IMG/VR virus record: IMGVR_UViG_3300025121_000011
Span: 124,001-188,000 of that record
Direction: 5' to 3' (one strand)
Length of the DNA stretch: 64,000 bases
DNA from: a virus
The position numbers and the translations under genes were made by a program. Below are positions 48,681 to 57,963 of the stretch, in pieces. The notes under the pieces are model-generated. The model saw only the letters and a program-made list of their open reading frames with translations, did no database searches and was not told the DNA's origin. Every line of letters starts with the position of its first letter. Within the stretch, counting starts at the first letter, position 1.

Positions 48681-50212
48681 TTATATTTGATTCTTTAAAA
48701 CATAAAAATTGGAATGGTAGGGGTTTAACTAAAAGTGGCGACAATTTAGTAATAGTAAAGTCAGCAAATTTAAAACATAAAGTTAATCTCACCATGGGAA
48801 CGTATACTCTTAAGATTATAGCCAAGAAACGTAGTGGCAATGGTGTTATTAATTTTTCTATTCAAAATACAGATAAGGTTTGTTATTTAAATAAAAACAT
48901 AACTCTCTCGAATTCTACTTGGACTGAATATGTATTTCATTTTGAATGTACGCAAGATGTTTTATCAGAGTTAATTATATCTAGAAGCAGCAATGTTTAT
49001 GGGTCAATAGAAATTGGAAGACTTTTAGTTCAAAAACAGGTTATTAATAATACTTCAATAGAAAAAAAGATAATAGTTCCTATTTATACTCATGAAGTAA
49101 AAGAAGGAATATATTCGAGTTATCTAATGAAAAATTCAAAGCAAAAGATTGGAATCATAATTCCATATAGCATATATGGTGGGGGAGAGATATATTTACA
49201 AGAGATATTGAATCATGTTGATGAGCATCAAGTCAATATAACTATGATATATTCCAAACCTAATCCAATTAAGTTTAAGCTTCCTGATGCGATTCAACAT
49301 CGTGATGCAAAGGTTCCAGAACATCTTGTTGGAGTTTTAAAATCTGAAAGATTTGATTATATAGTTTTTTATAATAGTTTATCTATTTATAATATTTTAT
49401 CTCAGCTTAAAGAGAGCGGAGAAATAAATTCTAAGATTATTGAAATCTATCATAGTGATTTTTTATGGCCAGATGCCGTGGCCAAAATAAGAACTCGAAA
49501 AGGAGTGGATGAATTCATTTCTGTTTCGTCAAGTCTCGGAAAAGATATAATCGGGATTAAAGATGCAAATAAACACGTCATACCTGTAAGTATAGATATT
49601 GAACGATTTATTCCACGTAATAAAATACAGATAAGGCAACAGCTCGGGATAACCACATCTGGTAGAATCTTTGGAACGGTGGCTAGATTGTCTCCAGAAA
49701 AGAATTTAACTTATATTTTAGAATTGGCTAAAATTCTTCGTGATGATTTATTCTTAATAATAGGGGATGGCCCGCAAAAATCTTTCCTTGAACTTAATAA
49801 GCCGAACAACGTAATTTTAATGGGATTTCAAAACAAGATAGAATATTATTATAACGCTTTAGATGCTTTTATATTGCCCTCTATTATTGAGGGTACTCCA
49901 ATTTCTATTTTAGAAGCTATGTCCTCTGGAATACCAGTATATGCATCCAAGGTTGGAGCAATACCAGATATATTGCAGCATTCATATAGTGGATGGTTTT
50001 TATCTATGAATCTTAAAAAAGATTGCCAGCTCATTGAGCAATCTTGGATCGATGCAGATATCGTTGAGCACGCCAGAGAATATATCCGGGAAAATCATTT
50101 GATTAAGGATAACGTAGATATGTTTTACAATTTGCTATTAAATAGAAATAACTTTTACAGTATGTCTTCTGATTCAATAGGTAGACTGAAATTCTCAGGA
50201 GAGTTCATCTAA
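48677..50212 (+). CDS. Glycosyltransferase with N-terminal beta-sandwich domain
   Basis: A 511-residue two-part protein. Residues 1 to about 125 look like a CBM-type beta-sandwich ('MGTYTLKIIAKKRSG', 'STWTEYVFHFEC'), possibly binding a glycan or guiding substrate. From about 153 a GT4-like GT-B enzyme follows: 'KIGIIIPYSIYGGGEIYLQE', 'FISVSSSLGKDI', 'GTVARLSPEKN', 'LIIGDGPQ', and the E-x7-E motif E405/E413 ('EGTPISILEAMSSGIPV'). The fold is complete, so the extra domain is an N-terminal fusion. ATGA overlap with the previous gene; TAATG overlap with the next. Confidence 0.82.
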   Translation: MIIFDSLKHKNWNGRGLTKSGDNLVIVKSANLKHKVNLTMGTYTLKIIAKKRSGNGVINFSIQNTDKVCYLNKNITLSNSTWTEYVFHFECTQDVLSELIISRSSNVYGSIEIGRLLVQKQVINNTSIEKKIIVPIYTHEVKEGIYSSYLMKNSKQKIGIIIPYSIYGGGEIYLQEILNHVDEHQVNITMIYSKPNPIKFKLPDAIQHRDAKVPEHLVGVLKSERFDYIVFYNSLSIYNILSQLKESGEINSKIIEIYHSDFLWPDAVAKIRTRKGVDEFISVSSSLGKDIIGIKDANKHVIPVSIDIERFIPRNKIQIRQQLGITTSGRIFGTVARLSPEKNLTYILELAKILRDDLFLIIGDGPQKSFLELNKPNNVILMGFQNKIEYYYNALDAFILPSIIEGTPISILEAMSSGIPVYASKVGAIPDILQHSYSGWFLSMNLKKDCQLIEQSWIDADIVEHAREYIRENHLIKDNVDMFYNLLLNRNNFYSMSSDSIGRLKFSGEFI

Positions 50213-51327
50213 TGAATTCTGTTAGAATGTTTGGACCGTTGGGTTCTGCATCTGGATATGCCAATGCAGTAAGAAATTTTGCATTGGCATTTTCTAAGTC
50301 TGAAATACCGACCAAATTTCACTTTGGGCAAAAAGCCGAAGCAGAATATTCTTTATTTATGGAGAGTCTTAAGCGTTACTCAGGAGATACAAATATAGAT
50401 TTTTATTTACATGGTCCACCTTGGAGTACACATCGTAGTAGGGCATATAAAATTGGTTATTTTTATTGGGAGGCGGATCGTCTGCCGTTGAGTTGGGAAA
50501 GAATGATAAGTCAAGTAAATGAATTATGGGTACCTTGTCAATTAGTTGAACAAGCATGTAGAAAGGCTAAATTTAAAGGTCCCATTAAACTAATTCCAAC
50601 GCCTTCGGATCCGTGGGAAACAAATCAAAGATTAATTATTCCATCAGATGTGTCAAATCAATATATTGTTTCAGATGATGTATTTAAATTTTATTCTATT
50701 TTTCAATGGCATGAGCGTAAAGGATACAAGGAATTACTACAAGCTTATTATAAAACTTTTAATGAAGATGATAATGTAATTTTGATATTAAAGGTGAATC
50801 CACTTAATATTAGGGGCTATACCAGAGATAAAATTAAAGTTGATATTATGGAAATAAAAAGAAGACTTAATCAAAAATACTTTCCAAGAGTCTATTTATC
50901 TAGAGATATTTTAAATGTATCACACATTCAGGCTTTACATAATACAGCTGATTGTTATGTTTCGGCTCATCATGGAGAGGGATGGGGAGTGCCAATACAT
51001 GATGCTATGTTAGCTGAGAATCATTTGATTGTACCAAAATTTGGAGGAGTGACAGATTACTTGGATGAAAATAGTGCTAATTTAGTAGATTTTAAAATAG
51101 GCCCAGTTAGTGGAATGGAGTGGTCCAATCTTTATGGTTCTTATCAAAATTGGGCTTATCCTGGTGTCAATTCTTTGTCCCAGAAAATGCGAGAAGTTTT
51201 TGATAATCCACTACATTATTATCCGAAAACTATCAAGGCAAAAGAAATTGCAGAAACAATGACCACAAGTGCTGTTGCAAGATTGATTAATAAAGAATTA
51301 ATTATACCTAGGAAGAGTAATGCTTAA
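50212..51327 (+). CDS. Glycosyltransferase, GT-B, with E-x7-D variant motif
   Basis: A 371-residue GT4-like protein. It opens 'MFGPLGSASGYANAVRNFAL', the Gly-rich first loop of the GT-B acceptor domain. The donor-site motif is 'EGWGVPIHD' (E256 to D264): the second Glu of the usual E-x7-E is Asp. 'FQWHERKGYKELLQAYY' starts the second domain. It has the same layout as the first gene of the operon. TAATG and 8-nt overlaps with its neighbours. The Asp is a conservative change, so activity is likely retained. Confidence 0.78.
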   Translation: MNSVRMFGPLGSASGYANAVRNFALAFSKSEIPTKFHFGQKAEAEYSLFMESLKRYSGDTNIDFYLHGPPWSTHRSRAYKIGYFYWEADRLPLSWERMISQVNELWVPCQLVEQACRKAKFKGPIKLIPTPSDPWETNQRLIIPSDVSNQYIVSDDVFKFYSIFQWHERKGYKELLQAYYKTFNEDDNVILILKVNPLNIRGYTRDKIKVDIMEIKRRLNQKYFPRVYLSRDILNVSHIQALHNTADCYVSAHHGEGWGVPIHDAMLAENHLIVPKFGGVTDYLDENSANLVDFKIGPVSGMEWSNLYGSYQNWAYPGVNSLSQKMREVFDNPLHYYPKTIKAKEIAETMTTSAVARLINKELIIPRKSNA

Positions 51328-52240
51328 AATTTTAGATTATTATTGTCATCAAGGGCATCAGAGGGAATTCTTTCGCACAGGCCATGAGTTTTATCTAACT
51401 GGCCTAGATTCGCTTAAGCCAAATTGGAATACTGCCCATAGGCCGCTAGGCTCTAATGTAATTTTAATTGACGAGAGAGCCGCTCATGGGCTAAAATTTG
51501 ATATAGTGATTGTTCGCTCTCCGCTTAATCCCAAAAGATATTCTCGTTTTATAGAGAAGGGAGCTATTCCAGTTGCCGTCAGTCAAAATACAACTCCATT
51601 TGCGGTAGATTCTAAAGTTAGACATATAGTATGGAACTCTTCGGTTGCTATGAACAATAGTTCCGGATTTTATCCAAAGAATATTAAGCATCATTACATA
51701 GTACATGGATTTGATCCCAATGAATTCCGTCCGATAGATGGCATAATAAAAAATGGAAGAGTGTTATCCGTCTCTAATGTATTTAAAAAGCGAGATCATT
51801 TTTTAGATTACAAAAAATTTGATCTTGTTAATCAAGAGCTTGGAAATATCTGTGATGTACTAGGACATGGGAATAATGATATTAATTCGTCGATTGGAGA
51901 GGCGTCTAGTTTTAATGAATTAATACGTTATCATAATCTGTATAATGTTTATTTTAATACAACAATTCGGTCTGCAATGCCAAGAAGTCGAGCAGAAGCA
52001 ATTATGAGTGGCATACCAACTTGTACAACTTGTAATTATGATATTGGAAAATATTTTACTCATAATAAAGATATAGTGTATGCGAATACTAAAGATGAAA
52101 TGATTAGAGAAATTAAAAAGCTTTTGGCAAATCCAGAGTTAGCACATAAAATAGGGGTAATGGGTAGAGAAACCTCTATCAAGCACTTCCATATTGATGA
52201 CTATCTGTTAAAATGGAATAATGTCTTTACAGGATTATAA
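51320..52240 (+). CDS. Glycosyltransferase-like protein, degenerate donor motif
   Basis: A 306-residue GT-B-like protein, shorter than its neighbours. The C-terminal 'SAMPRSRAEAIMSGIPTCTT' aligns with the GT4 donor motif, but the first Glu is Ser (S218) while the second (E226) remains. 'HYIVHGFDPNEFRPID' is the usual inter-domain link, and 'NGRVLSVSNVFKKRDH' the second-domain start. It overlaps both neighbours (8 nt and 1 nt). It may use a different donor mode, be a less active paralogue, or serve as a partner subunit. Confidence 0.7.
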   Translation: MLKILDYYCHQGHQREFFRTGHEFYLTGLDSLKPNWNTAHRPLGSNVILIDERAAHGLKFDIVIVRSPLNPKRYSRFIEKGAIPVAVSQNTTPFAVDSKVRHIVWNSSVAMNNSSGFYPKNIKHHYIVHGFDPNEFRPIDGIIKNGRVLSVSNVFKKRDHFLDYKKFDLVNQELGNICDVLGHGNNDINSSIGEASSFNELIRYHNLYNVYFNTTIRSAMPRSRAEAIMSGIPTCTTCNYDIGKYFTHNKDIVYANTKDEMIREIKKLLANPELAHKIGVMGRETSIKHFHIDDYLLKWNNVFTGL

Positions 52241-53745
52241 TGAAAGTTTTATTAGTGGTGGATAGCTATAATTGGGCTCTCTATAATAGGGCCATTAGTC
52301 TACAGTATTATATTAAGGATCATGATTTTTTAATTAAAAGTTTTAAAGATGTAGATAATATAGACTTTAATAAGTTTGATATTGTATATATTCTTAATTG
52401 GCCTATACATGGCTATATCCCTAATAAAATTAATAAAAAACAGAGACGAAGATATAGACTTATAACTTCCGTTTCAAGTCATATCAATAGGCCACATGCT
52501 TCAAGATTAAATGGAATTTTTAAATATTACGATGCTATTAGTTGCTCTAATATCTCTCTGTATGAAGAATTCAAGCCTCATTATAATAATGTATTCTATA
52601 CCCCATTTGGAGTTGACACTATTACCTTTACACCAAAAACAAATCCATCTGATTATAAAAACATAGTTGGTTGGGTTGGAAATAAAAATAGAGCAGTAAA
52701 GCGATTTTCCGAAATTAAAGAGGCTGTAACATCTATTCCAAATATTGAATTTAAATATGTAGATGAATCTTATGGCTATAGCAGAGCTAAAATGGCAGAT
52801 TATTATAATTCTATCGGCTGTTTGGTTTGCTTTAGTGAGTCAGAGGGAACCCCAAATCCCATTTTAGAAGCAGCGGCATGTGGTCGTCCGATTATCTCTA
52901 CTTTGGTTGGAAATGTATCGAAACTTCTGGAATCTACAAAAGGAATATATATAGTAAACACTAAAGAGGAAATTATCGAGACAATTGGTAATATTAGAAA
53001 TTATGATATGCATGCTGTTGGAATGGAAAATAGAAATGCTATCAGTCATGATTGGTCTTGGGGCCGACAATATTTAAACTTTATTCAATTTTTAGGAGTG
53101 AAACATACGGCTATGGCAGACATAAATAAAATTATTTGGTTTTGGAATGTGAATGATGCAGAGACAGCAAAATATAATAGAGTAACCTCATCTAAAAGTG
53201 AAGCAGTATGGGGAGAGAAGTCCATTTCCTCTATTATTGAAACAGATATTATTTCTCATGTTGGAGATTTAAAGGGTAAAAAAGTTCTGGATTTTGGATG
53301 CGGAGTTGGCAGAATATTAAAATATACAGCTAAGTATTCAGATAATTGTCACGGAGTAGATATTGCTCCGAATATGTTAAAGTTTGCTAAAGAGTATATT
53401 GATAATCCAAATGTTGTTTTACGTCAATCTAATGGAAAGCAGCTTCCATACTCAGAAGGAGAATTTGATGTAATTTATTCATTTCATGTTCTACAGCATA
53501 TTCCTACCAGAGAAATGCTGGTTGATACTTTAAAAGAGATAAAGAGGGTTCTTCGCAAAAATGGAAAAGCAGTATTACATTTCACTCACAAAGTTAGTGA
53601 ATTTGATAGAGACGCTGGCCAATTTGCAGGATACAGGCCGACACCTGAAAACGCCGAGAAGTTAATTAAGGAGGCTGGATTTACATTAATTAAAACAAAT
53701 ATTAAAGCAGATAAGCATTTTTTATTGTATTTAACTAAGGCGTAA
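52240..53745 (+). CDS. Fusion of GT4-like glycosyltransferase and SAM methyltransferase
   Basis: A 501-residue bifunctional protein. The N-terminal ~290 residues are GT-B: 'VLLVVDSYNWALYNRAISLQ', 'FYTPFGVDTITFTPK', 'GWVGNKNRAVKRF', and E202/E210 ('SEGTPNPILEAAACGRPI'). The C-terminal ~200 are a class I methyltransferase with motif I at about 349-358 ('KVLDFGCGVGRILKY'), acidic strand 2 'CHGVDIAPNMLKFA', and 'FDVIYSFHVLQHI'. Probably adds a sugar and methylates it or the growing chain, a known capping logic. The GT half is a paralogue of the next gene. Starts by TAATG overlap. Confidence 0.85.
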   Translation: MKVLLVVDSYNWALYNRAISLQYYIKDHDFLIKSFKDVDNIDFNKFDIVYILNWPIHGYIPNKINKKQRRRYRLITSVSSHINRPHASRLNGIFKYYDAISCSNISLYEEFKPHYNNVFYTPFGVDTITFTPKTNPSDYKNIVGWVGNKNRAVKRFSEIKEAVTSIPNIEFKYVDESYGYSRAKMADYYNSIGCLVCFSESEGTPNPILEAAACGRPIISTLVGNVSKLLESTKGIYIVNTKEEIIETIGNIRNYDMHAVGMENRNAISHDWSWGRQYLNFIQFLGVKHTAMADINKIIWFWNVNDAETAKYNRVTSSKSEAVWGEKSISSIIETDIISHVGDLKGKKVLDFGCGVGRILKYTAKYSDNCHGVDIAPNMLKFAKEYIDNPNVVLRQSNGKQLPYSEGEFDVIYSFHVLQHIPTREMLVDTLKEIKRVLRKNGKAVLHFTHKVSEFDRDAGQFAGYRPTPENAEKLIKEAGFTLIKTNIKADKHFLLYLTKA

Positions 53746-53749
53746 TCTA

Positions 53750-54625
53750 ATGATTAAGGGAAATATTCTATGCGTAATTGATGTCTATAATTGGGCCATG
53801 CATAATAGATTTCTAGCTCTAAAAAAATATCTTGGAAATGAATATAGTTTTGATGTGATTTTAGCTTCTGATCTTCAAAGAGATCATTTTAAGCTTTATA
53901 ACATAGTTTATTGTCTTAATTGGGTATTGCATAAAAATATTGCGAATCTTTTGCCATCTCCAGATAAAAGAACATTTAAGCTTGTTACGACCGTATGTAG
54001 TCATAGAACTAGAAATAATCCAGCGGAATTAGCCGAGGTTTTCAAACATTATGATAAAATTAGCGCATCCAGTGCATTCTTATTTAAAGAGTTAAAGCCT
54101 CTATATAATTCTAAAATGATTTATACCCCATTTGGAGTTGATAATACAGTTTTTAAAAAAGATACACCTAATGATCTTTATTCAAATAAATTTGGATTTG
54201 TTGGAAAAACAAATCGTCCGTTAAAAAGATTTTCAGAAGTTAATGAGGCTGTTAATGGATCTGGAGCTATATTAAAGGTTGTTAATCATAAGAGTAATTT
54301 CGATAGACAACAGATGGTTAAGTTTTATAATTCAATAGGTACGGTAATCTGCTTTAGCGAAACAGAAGGTACTCCAAATCCAGCTTTAGAAGCTGCGGCT
54401 TGTTCTAGAGCAATAATATCCACACCGGTAGGTAATATTCCAGAATTGTTTGGCGATAAATATCCGTTATCTATGGTAACTTCCAAGGCAGAAATGGAAA
54501 AACAAATCTCACTGTTAATGGCTGATAAAAAGCTGCTTAATGACTGTGGATCTTATCTGGAGGAAAGAATTCGAAAGGACTGGAATTGGTCTAAAATGTC
54601 TGAAAATTTTATGGAGTTATTTTGA
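53750..54625 (+). CDS. Glycosyltransferase, paralogue of the preceding GT domain
   Basis: A 291-residue GT4-like protein. It is clearly homologous to the N-terminal half of the previous fusion: shared 'YNWA', 'YTPFGVD', 'LKRFSEV.EAV', and 'SETEGTPNPALEAAACSRAI' with E206/E214. It lacks the methyltransferase extension. Tandem gene duplication followed by fusion (or loss) of the methyltransferase is the simplest explanation. Four-base overlap with the next gene, which uses a TTG start. Confidence 0.8.
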   Translation: MIKGNILCVIDVYNWAMHNRFLALKKYLGNEYSFDVILASDLQRDHFKLYNIVYCLNWVLHKNIANLLPSPDKRTFKLVTTVCSHRTRNNPAELAEVFKHYDKISASSAFLFKELKPLYNSKMIYTPFGVDNTVFKKDTPNDLYSNKFGFVGKTNRPLKRFSEVNEAVNGSGAILKVVNHKSNFDRQQMVKFYNSIGTVICFSETEGTPNPALEAAACSRAIISTPVGNIPELFGDKYPLSMVTSKAEMEKQISLLMADKKLLNDCGSYLEERIRKDWNWSKMSENFMELF

Positions 54626-55731
54626 AAATCGGCATATTAAGAAGTCCCCTTGGAATAGGCGGTGCAGAGCTAAGCCTATTAGATATGGCTATCAATCTTA
54701 AAATGATAGGTCATGATGTTTGGATGCATTATGACATTGGAGATACGCCATCCATGAAAGATTTTAATAAACATGGAAGCCTACAATTTCGATATGGAGC
54801 AGATACAAATTTTATTTTCGAAAACAAACAAATTACAGATGAAATGTGGGCTATTGAACAGTTAAAGACTACAGATGTAGTAATTATGATTCACAGACAT
54901 CTTTATTCTGAAGACTTGGTAAATGCTATTAATCTGGTTTCAAAAAAACTAGTATATGCCCCTGGAAAAAATAGTCATCATGTCTTTGGAAAATATCAGG
55001 ATAATAAAGGGTTCGGACATCTTATTCAGAATATAGATAAGATTATGTTTAATTCTAATTATACATTAAACATTCACTTAAATACCGGATATTCGCTTCA
55101 TTATCAGAAACTCTTAACACACGTACATCCACCAATTTATTTAGATTATTATACTAAGCGGTATGAGAATATTGATCAAAGGGCCTCCAGACAAAAATTA
55201 TGTTTCAAAGAAGGATATTTTCATATTGGTATAGTTGGAAGGCTTATTCCATCTAAAGAACCATTGGAAGTTGTTAAATTAGCAAATCAATTTTCAAAGT
55301 ATAATATCCCGTTTAAGATTCACTTTATAGGGGATGGCCTTCTAGGTGGCCAGACACGTCAAAAAGTTAAAAATGAAAATTTGGAAGAGTATATAAAATT
55401 CTGGGGCATGCTAAATGATCCATTAGAGCATATCAGTTGTTTAGATGTTGTTCTGCATTTATGTAAGCACGAAAGTTTATCTAGAGCTATAAGAGAATCT
55501 ATGTTAATGGGCAAACCTATTGTCGCATTCAATGGGGCTGGAAATTTAGAATTGCTAAGGCATCCAGAACAAAGAAAGTTACTTTTTTCAAAAAATCAAG
55601 ATGTACCTGAAATATTAAAATATTTGGCAGAAAATGGGCTGACGCGAGATGAACTAGGAAAGCTATCTATAGAGCAAATAGTAATAATGGAGCGAAATGC
55701 AATTAAGAATCTGGAGAATCTAATCAAATGA
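54622..55731 (+). CDS. Glycosyltransferase, GT4-like, TTG start
   Basis: A 369-residue GT-B enzyme starting at TTG 54622 in a TTGA overlap, with GGAG (54613-54616) 5 nt upstream. N-terminus 'MKIGILRSPLGIGGAELSLL' has the GGAE acceptor-side loop common in GT4. Second domain from 'HIGIVGRLIPSKEPLEVVKL', 'IHFIGDGLLGGQTR', and the E-x7-E motif 'ESLSRAIRESMLMGKPIV' (E284/E292). Complete by length. Donor and acceptor unknown. Confidence 0.8.
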   Translation: MKIGILRSPLGIGGAELSLLDMAINLKMIGHDVWMHYDIGDTPSMKDFNKHGSLQFRYGADTNFIFENKQITDEMWAIEQLKTTDVVIMIHRHLYSEDLVNAINLVSKKLVYAPGKNSHHVFGKYQDNKGFGHLIQNIDKIMFNSNYTLNIHLNTGYSLHYQKLLTHVHPPIYLDYYTKRYENIDQRASRQKLCFKEGYFHIGIVGRLIPSKEPLEVVKLANQFSKYNIPFKIHFIGDGLLGGQTRQKVKNENLEEYIKFWGMLNDPLEHISCLDVVLHLCKHESLSRAIRESMLMGKPIVAFNGAGNLELLRHPEQRKLLFSKNQDVPEILKYLAENGLTRDELGKLSIEQIVIMERNAIKNLENLIK

Positions 55732-56630
55732 AAAAAGTACTGTTACTGCCAGATACTAGAGGTTGGGCATATGATGTGATTGCCAAAAATATTGCTCCTT
55801 ATTTTACAAGATATCAGCCTACAATAAAATACGTTGGAGATATTTTGAATAAAAAAGATACGGTAGATTATAACAATTATGATGTAGTTATGGGTTTTTT
55901 TTGGTATGACATGTTATCATTAGGTCCTAAAATTTATAAAAACTATAATCCAAAAAAGACATGTGTTGGAATACACGGTCATAATAGTTGGATTAAGCGA
56001 AAAATTAAACAAGAAGATGCCGTTAAGATGGTTGCTATATATCCAGGAATAGGGTGTATTTCTCAAAAATTAATAAATATTTTTAAACACGCTAATCCAA
56101 TTTTTACTCCAAGTGGATATGCTTCTAATTTTTTATTTAAAGATTTAGTTAAAAGTGAAAAAATGATTTTTATGTGGGTAGGTGATCCTAAAGTTACACA
56201 CCACGGAGATATAAAGGGTTATAATGATATCATAAGGCCGGTATTTGACTCAAGACGGGATGCGGAGCTTGTTATTGCTACAAAAGAAAGTAAAATTCCA
56301 TATGATAAAATGCATGAATTTTATTACCAAGGAAATGTATATATTTGTATGAGTCAGACAGAGGGTAGCCCTCTGCCAATTATAGAAGCTATGGCTTGTG
56401 GTCGCCCAGTAATATCAACTAATGTTGGTATTGCTCCAGAATTAATCAATAGCAAAAATGGGTATTTAATCGGAAGAAGTAAAGAAGAATTAAATAGAGC
56501 TATAAATAATGTGATTGCTAATGCTAATAATTTACCAATTATGGGTCGAGAAGCCAGATCATCTGTGGAAGAGAGAACATGGGAATATTCGGCTCTTAGT
56601 TATGAAAAATTATTTGATAGGGTCATGTGA
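55728..56630 (+). CDS. Glycosyltransferase, third member of the short GT4-like subgroup
   Basis: A 300-residue GT-B protein related to the two genes at 52240 and 53750: 'PDTRGWAYDVIAKNIA' at the start, 'IFTPSGYASNFLFK' in the middle, and 'SQTEGSPLPIIEAMACGRPV' with E212/E220. ATGA overlap with the previous gene. Eighth and last of the consecutive transferases, and it overlaps the sulfatase-superfamily gene by GTGA if the GTG start is used. Confidence 0.8.
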   Translation: MKKVLLLPDTRGWAYDVIAKNIAPYFTRYQPTIKYVGDILNKKDTVDYNNYDVVMGFFWYDMLSLGPKIYKNYNPKKTCVGIHGHNSWIKRKIKQEDAVKMVAIYPGIGCISQKLINIFKHANPIFTPSGYASNFLFKDLVKSEKMIFMWVGDPKVTHHGDIKGYNDIIRPVFDSRRDAELVIATKESKIPYDKMHEFYYQGNVYICMSQTEGSPLPIIEAMACGRPVISTNVGIAPELINSKNGYLIGRSKEELNRAINNVIANANNLPIMGREARSSVEERTWEYSALSYEKLFDRVM

Positions 56631-57955
56631 ATATGAGTAAGAAAAGAAGCATTATTTATATAGCAACGGATCGTACTTGGGCTGGAACTCTAAATCTATA
56701 TGGTGGATATAACATTTATCCAAACCTAGAGGAAATGGCTAAATATGGAACTCTATATCAGAATGCTATAGCTACAGCCGGTTCCACATTAATGTGTCAT
56801 AGTTCAGAATGGACTGGTAAATATACCTGGGATTTACACCCAGGCATTCCAATGCTGAAGCGTGGATATAACACAGTTATGCCTACGCAGGATTCTGTTT
56901 TTTATCAAATGGAAAATAGAGGATACGAAACTCATCTTGTGATGGTTAAAAAAAATCCAAAGAAGTGCTTTGACACATATTCTCAGGTTAAAAATCTTTG
57001 GACAAATGATACTAAAATTCATTTGATTAATGATTGGGATGTTAGTGGAAATACAACTAATAGATTAACGCAAATCAAGGAAGCATTATCTTGTGTTAAT
57101 CAATCTCAACAAAAAAACAAACCAGCCTTTGTTTGGGTTAAATGTCATGGTCTTAACGAATTCAATAAGAGAATGGAATATTTGAAATATAATGGACAGC
57201 AGAGGATTACACTGGATGATCTATATAATGCAGAGATTGATGAAAGTATTGGAATAATCTTAAAAGAAATTGGATTTCCGAAAAATGACGAAATTGAAAT
57301 AATTTTCGCATCAGATCATGGATCTTTTCATGGACAAGGTGGCAAGTATTTTTATGGATATTGCTTAGATCAGGAAATTATACATGTTCCATTAATCAGT
57401 TCTATTGGTGGAGGCAAATTAGTTACTAAGGCATTTAGTATGCGAAATGTCAAGAACATGCTTATTGATAGAAGTTTTATTCCAGATGAGAAATATATTT
57501 TCTCAGAAACATTATATCCTGGGCAAGTTTCCGATAAGCCTAATAATGGAATTAGCTCTATGTCAAAGATAATGGTTAGAAGAGATAAGTATAAGTACAT
57601 CTATGCTAGATATGGACAAGATGGAAATTCAGATAAACCGGAAGAGATGATGTATGATTTAGAATATGATCCACACGAGAAAATAAATTTAATTCCAGTT
57701 TTAAAAGGTGAAAAGTTTCGTGATATTACTCGTGGTGATTTATCTGGTAAAAATATGACTACCGTCTTTACTAGATTGCATACAAATATTGAAACAATAA
57801 AAGATCCGAATATATCCCCTCGGTATCTAAAAGATAGATTTCGCTCAGGCTCCTATGTTGGCTGGACAGAAGTTTATGATATTTGGAGCGAGCTTCAAGC
57901 ACAAGCTCGCGCAATCTGGTCGCAGACAGGAAGAGAAAAGCATTTTAAAGTATAG
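56627..57955 (+). CDS. Sulfatase/alkaline-phosphatase superfamily hydrolase or transferase
   Basis: A 442-residue enzyme. N-terminal 'SIIYIATDRTWAGTLNLYGG' (metal Asp D15) and 'YPNLEEMAKYGTLYQNAIAT' fit the family start. The nucleophile region is 'STLMCHSSEWTGKYTWDLHP' (C57, T63-G64), which lacks the canonical C-x-P-x-R. 'IIFASDHGSFHGQGGKYFYG' (D230, H231) and 'QEIIHVPLI' are the second metal site. It could remove sulfate, or move a phosphoryl group as phosphoglycerol or phosphoethanolamine transferases do, although no membrane helices are present. Start GTG gives GTGA overlap as elsewhere here; ATG at 56633 is the alternative. Confidence 0.75.
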   Translation: MNMSKKRSIIYIATDRTWAGTLNLYGGYNIYPNLEEMAKYGTLYQNAIATAGSTLMCHSSEWTGKYTWDLHPGIPMLKRGYNTVMPTQDSVFYQMENRGYETHLVMVKKNPKKCFDTYSQVKNLWTNDTKIHLINDWDVSGNTTNRLTQIKEALSCVNQSQQKNKPAFVWVKCHGLNEFNKRMEYLKYNGQQRITLDDLYNAEIDESIGIILKEIGFPKNDEIEIIFASDHGSFHGQGGKYFYGYCLDQEIIHVPLISSIGGGKLVTKAFSMRNVKNMLIDRSFIPDEKYIFSETLYPGQVSDKPNNGISSMSKIMVRRDKYKYIYARYGQDGNSDKPEEMMYDLEYDPHEKINLIPVLKGEKFRDITRGDLSGKNMTTVFTRLHTNIETIKDPNISPRYLKDRFRSGSYVGWTEVYDIWSELQAQARAIWSQTGREKHFKV

Positions 57956-57963
57956 GAATGTAA

